Shown here one piece after another: positions 20,691 through 20,996 of a stretch of DNA of 20,996 bases. Source of the DNA: UMGS1649 sp045652705 (GTDB lineage: Bacteria > Bacillota > Clostridia > TANB77 > CAG-465); contig JAZRUV010000018.1 in assembly GCA_045652705.1 (NCBI GenBank), positions 1 through 20,996 of the forward strand. Direction: 5' to 3'. The translations under genes were made by a program, and so were the position numbers. Position 1 is the stretch's first letter. Every line of letters starts with the position of its first letter. The notes beneath the pieces were generated by a model, which was not told the DNA's origin, did not search any database, and saw only the letters and a program-made list of their open reading frames with translations.

Positions 20691-20996
20691 ATGAAACAAG
20701 AGTTTTTCTATGCGAGAGTAAGCACAAAAGACCAAAACGAGGCAAGACAAATTGAAAAGGCAAAAGAACTAAATATAAAAGAAACAAACATATATGTAGA
20801 TAAAGCAAGTGGCAAAGACTTTAATAGAAAAGAGTATTTGCAATTGAAAAGAACTTTAAGAGAAAATGATGTGTTATATATTTCCTCAATTGATAGATTA
20901 GGAAGAAACTACGAGGAGATAAGAAAAGAATGGCAAGAATTAACTCACGAAATAGGAATAGACATTGTTGTTATTGATATGCCTTTATTAGATACC
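20691..20996 (+). CDS. Serine recombinase (resolvase/invertase type), 5' part; runs off the window
   Basis: The first 102 codons are present, with no stop before the edge. The catalytic domain of a small serine recombinase is clear. The nucleophile is S11 in FFYARVSTKDQNEARQIEKA. VDKASGKDFNRKEYLQLKR and the active-site motif SSIDRLGRNYEEI (with the expected arginines) follow, and VVIDMPLLDT is typical of Gram-positive plasmid resolvases. The DNA-binding C-terminus is outside the window. AAAGGGG lies about nine bases before the ATG. Resolvases of this type clear multimers of circular replicons or invert segments, which fits an element that can replicate as a circle. The perfect promoter suggests strong, probably self-repressed expression. 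Confidence 0.9.
   Translation, partial: MKQEFFYARVSTKDQNEARQIEKAKELNIKETNIYVDKASGKDFNRKEYLQLKRTLRENDVLYISSIDRLGRNYEEIRKEWQELTHEIGIDIVVIDMPLLDT

Overview
The window looks like a chromosomal segment of a low-G+C Gram-positive bacterium (Bacillota, probably Clostridia). Coding sequence is strongly A+T-rich, Arg is mostly AGA, and AGGAGG-type ribosome sites and consensus promoters recur. The genes (BY-kinase/PHP-phosphatase polysaccharide module, sortase, uvrB, pgsA, NAD-dependent ligA) fit that group. No rRNA is present, so I do not name a genus.

Layout. (1) 1-1635: a near-complete IS30-family insertion sequence with a minus-strand transposase. (2) 1741-3484: a visibly more G+C-rich islet with UDP-glucose 6-dehydrogenase and a small Cys-rich protein; its base and codon use differ from both sides, suggesting transfer. 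(3) 3669-7866: a tightly packed operon of polymerase/co-polymerase-type chain-length protein, BY-kinase, PHP phosphatase, an unusual protein joining a sorting-signal-like surface domain to a sortase, and a four-helix membrane protein. (4) 7973-8794: a short-chain dehydrogenase resembling the chlorophyll(ide) b reductase (NYC1/NOL) group. (5) 8882-15251: a perfect promoter, a frameshifted DUF1016/PDDEXK nuclease, an unknown ORF, then housekeeping uvrB, pgsA and ligA. (6) 15260-15475: a promoter, a tRNA-Gln(CTG) that is recognisable only in its 5' part, and two strong hairpins. (7) 15522-20996 (open at the right edge): an integrated mobile element with tyrosine integrase, a frameshifted small ORF, an M42 aminopeptidase, divergent HTH regulators around a repeat-rich noncoding region, a replication-initiator-like winged-helix protein preceded by tandem 16-bp repeats, and the start of a serine recombinase.

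How it fits together. Ugd would supply UDP-glucuronate for surface polysaccharide, and the adjacent kinase/phosphatase pair would control chain length and export; no glycosyltransferase, flippase or polymerase is visible here. uvrB-pgsA-ligA form a repair/lipid/replication cluster. The right-hand element looks like an integrative element or phage-plasmid with its own replication module, inserted at or beside a tRNA-Gln gene. The observations I rate highest are the sorting-signal/sortase fusion, the T-arm-less tRNA at the element boundary, and the replication-control region (repeat cluster, attenuator-like leader, 16-bp iterons).
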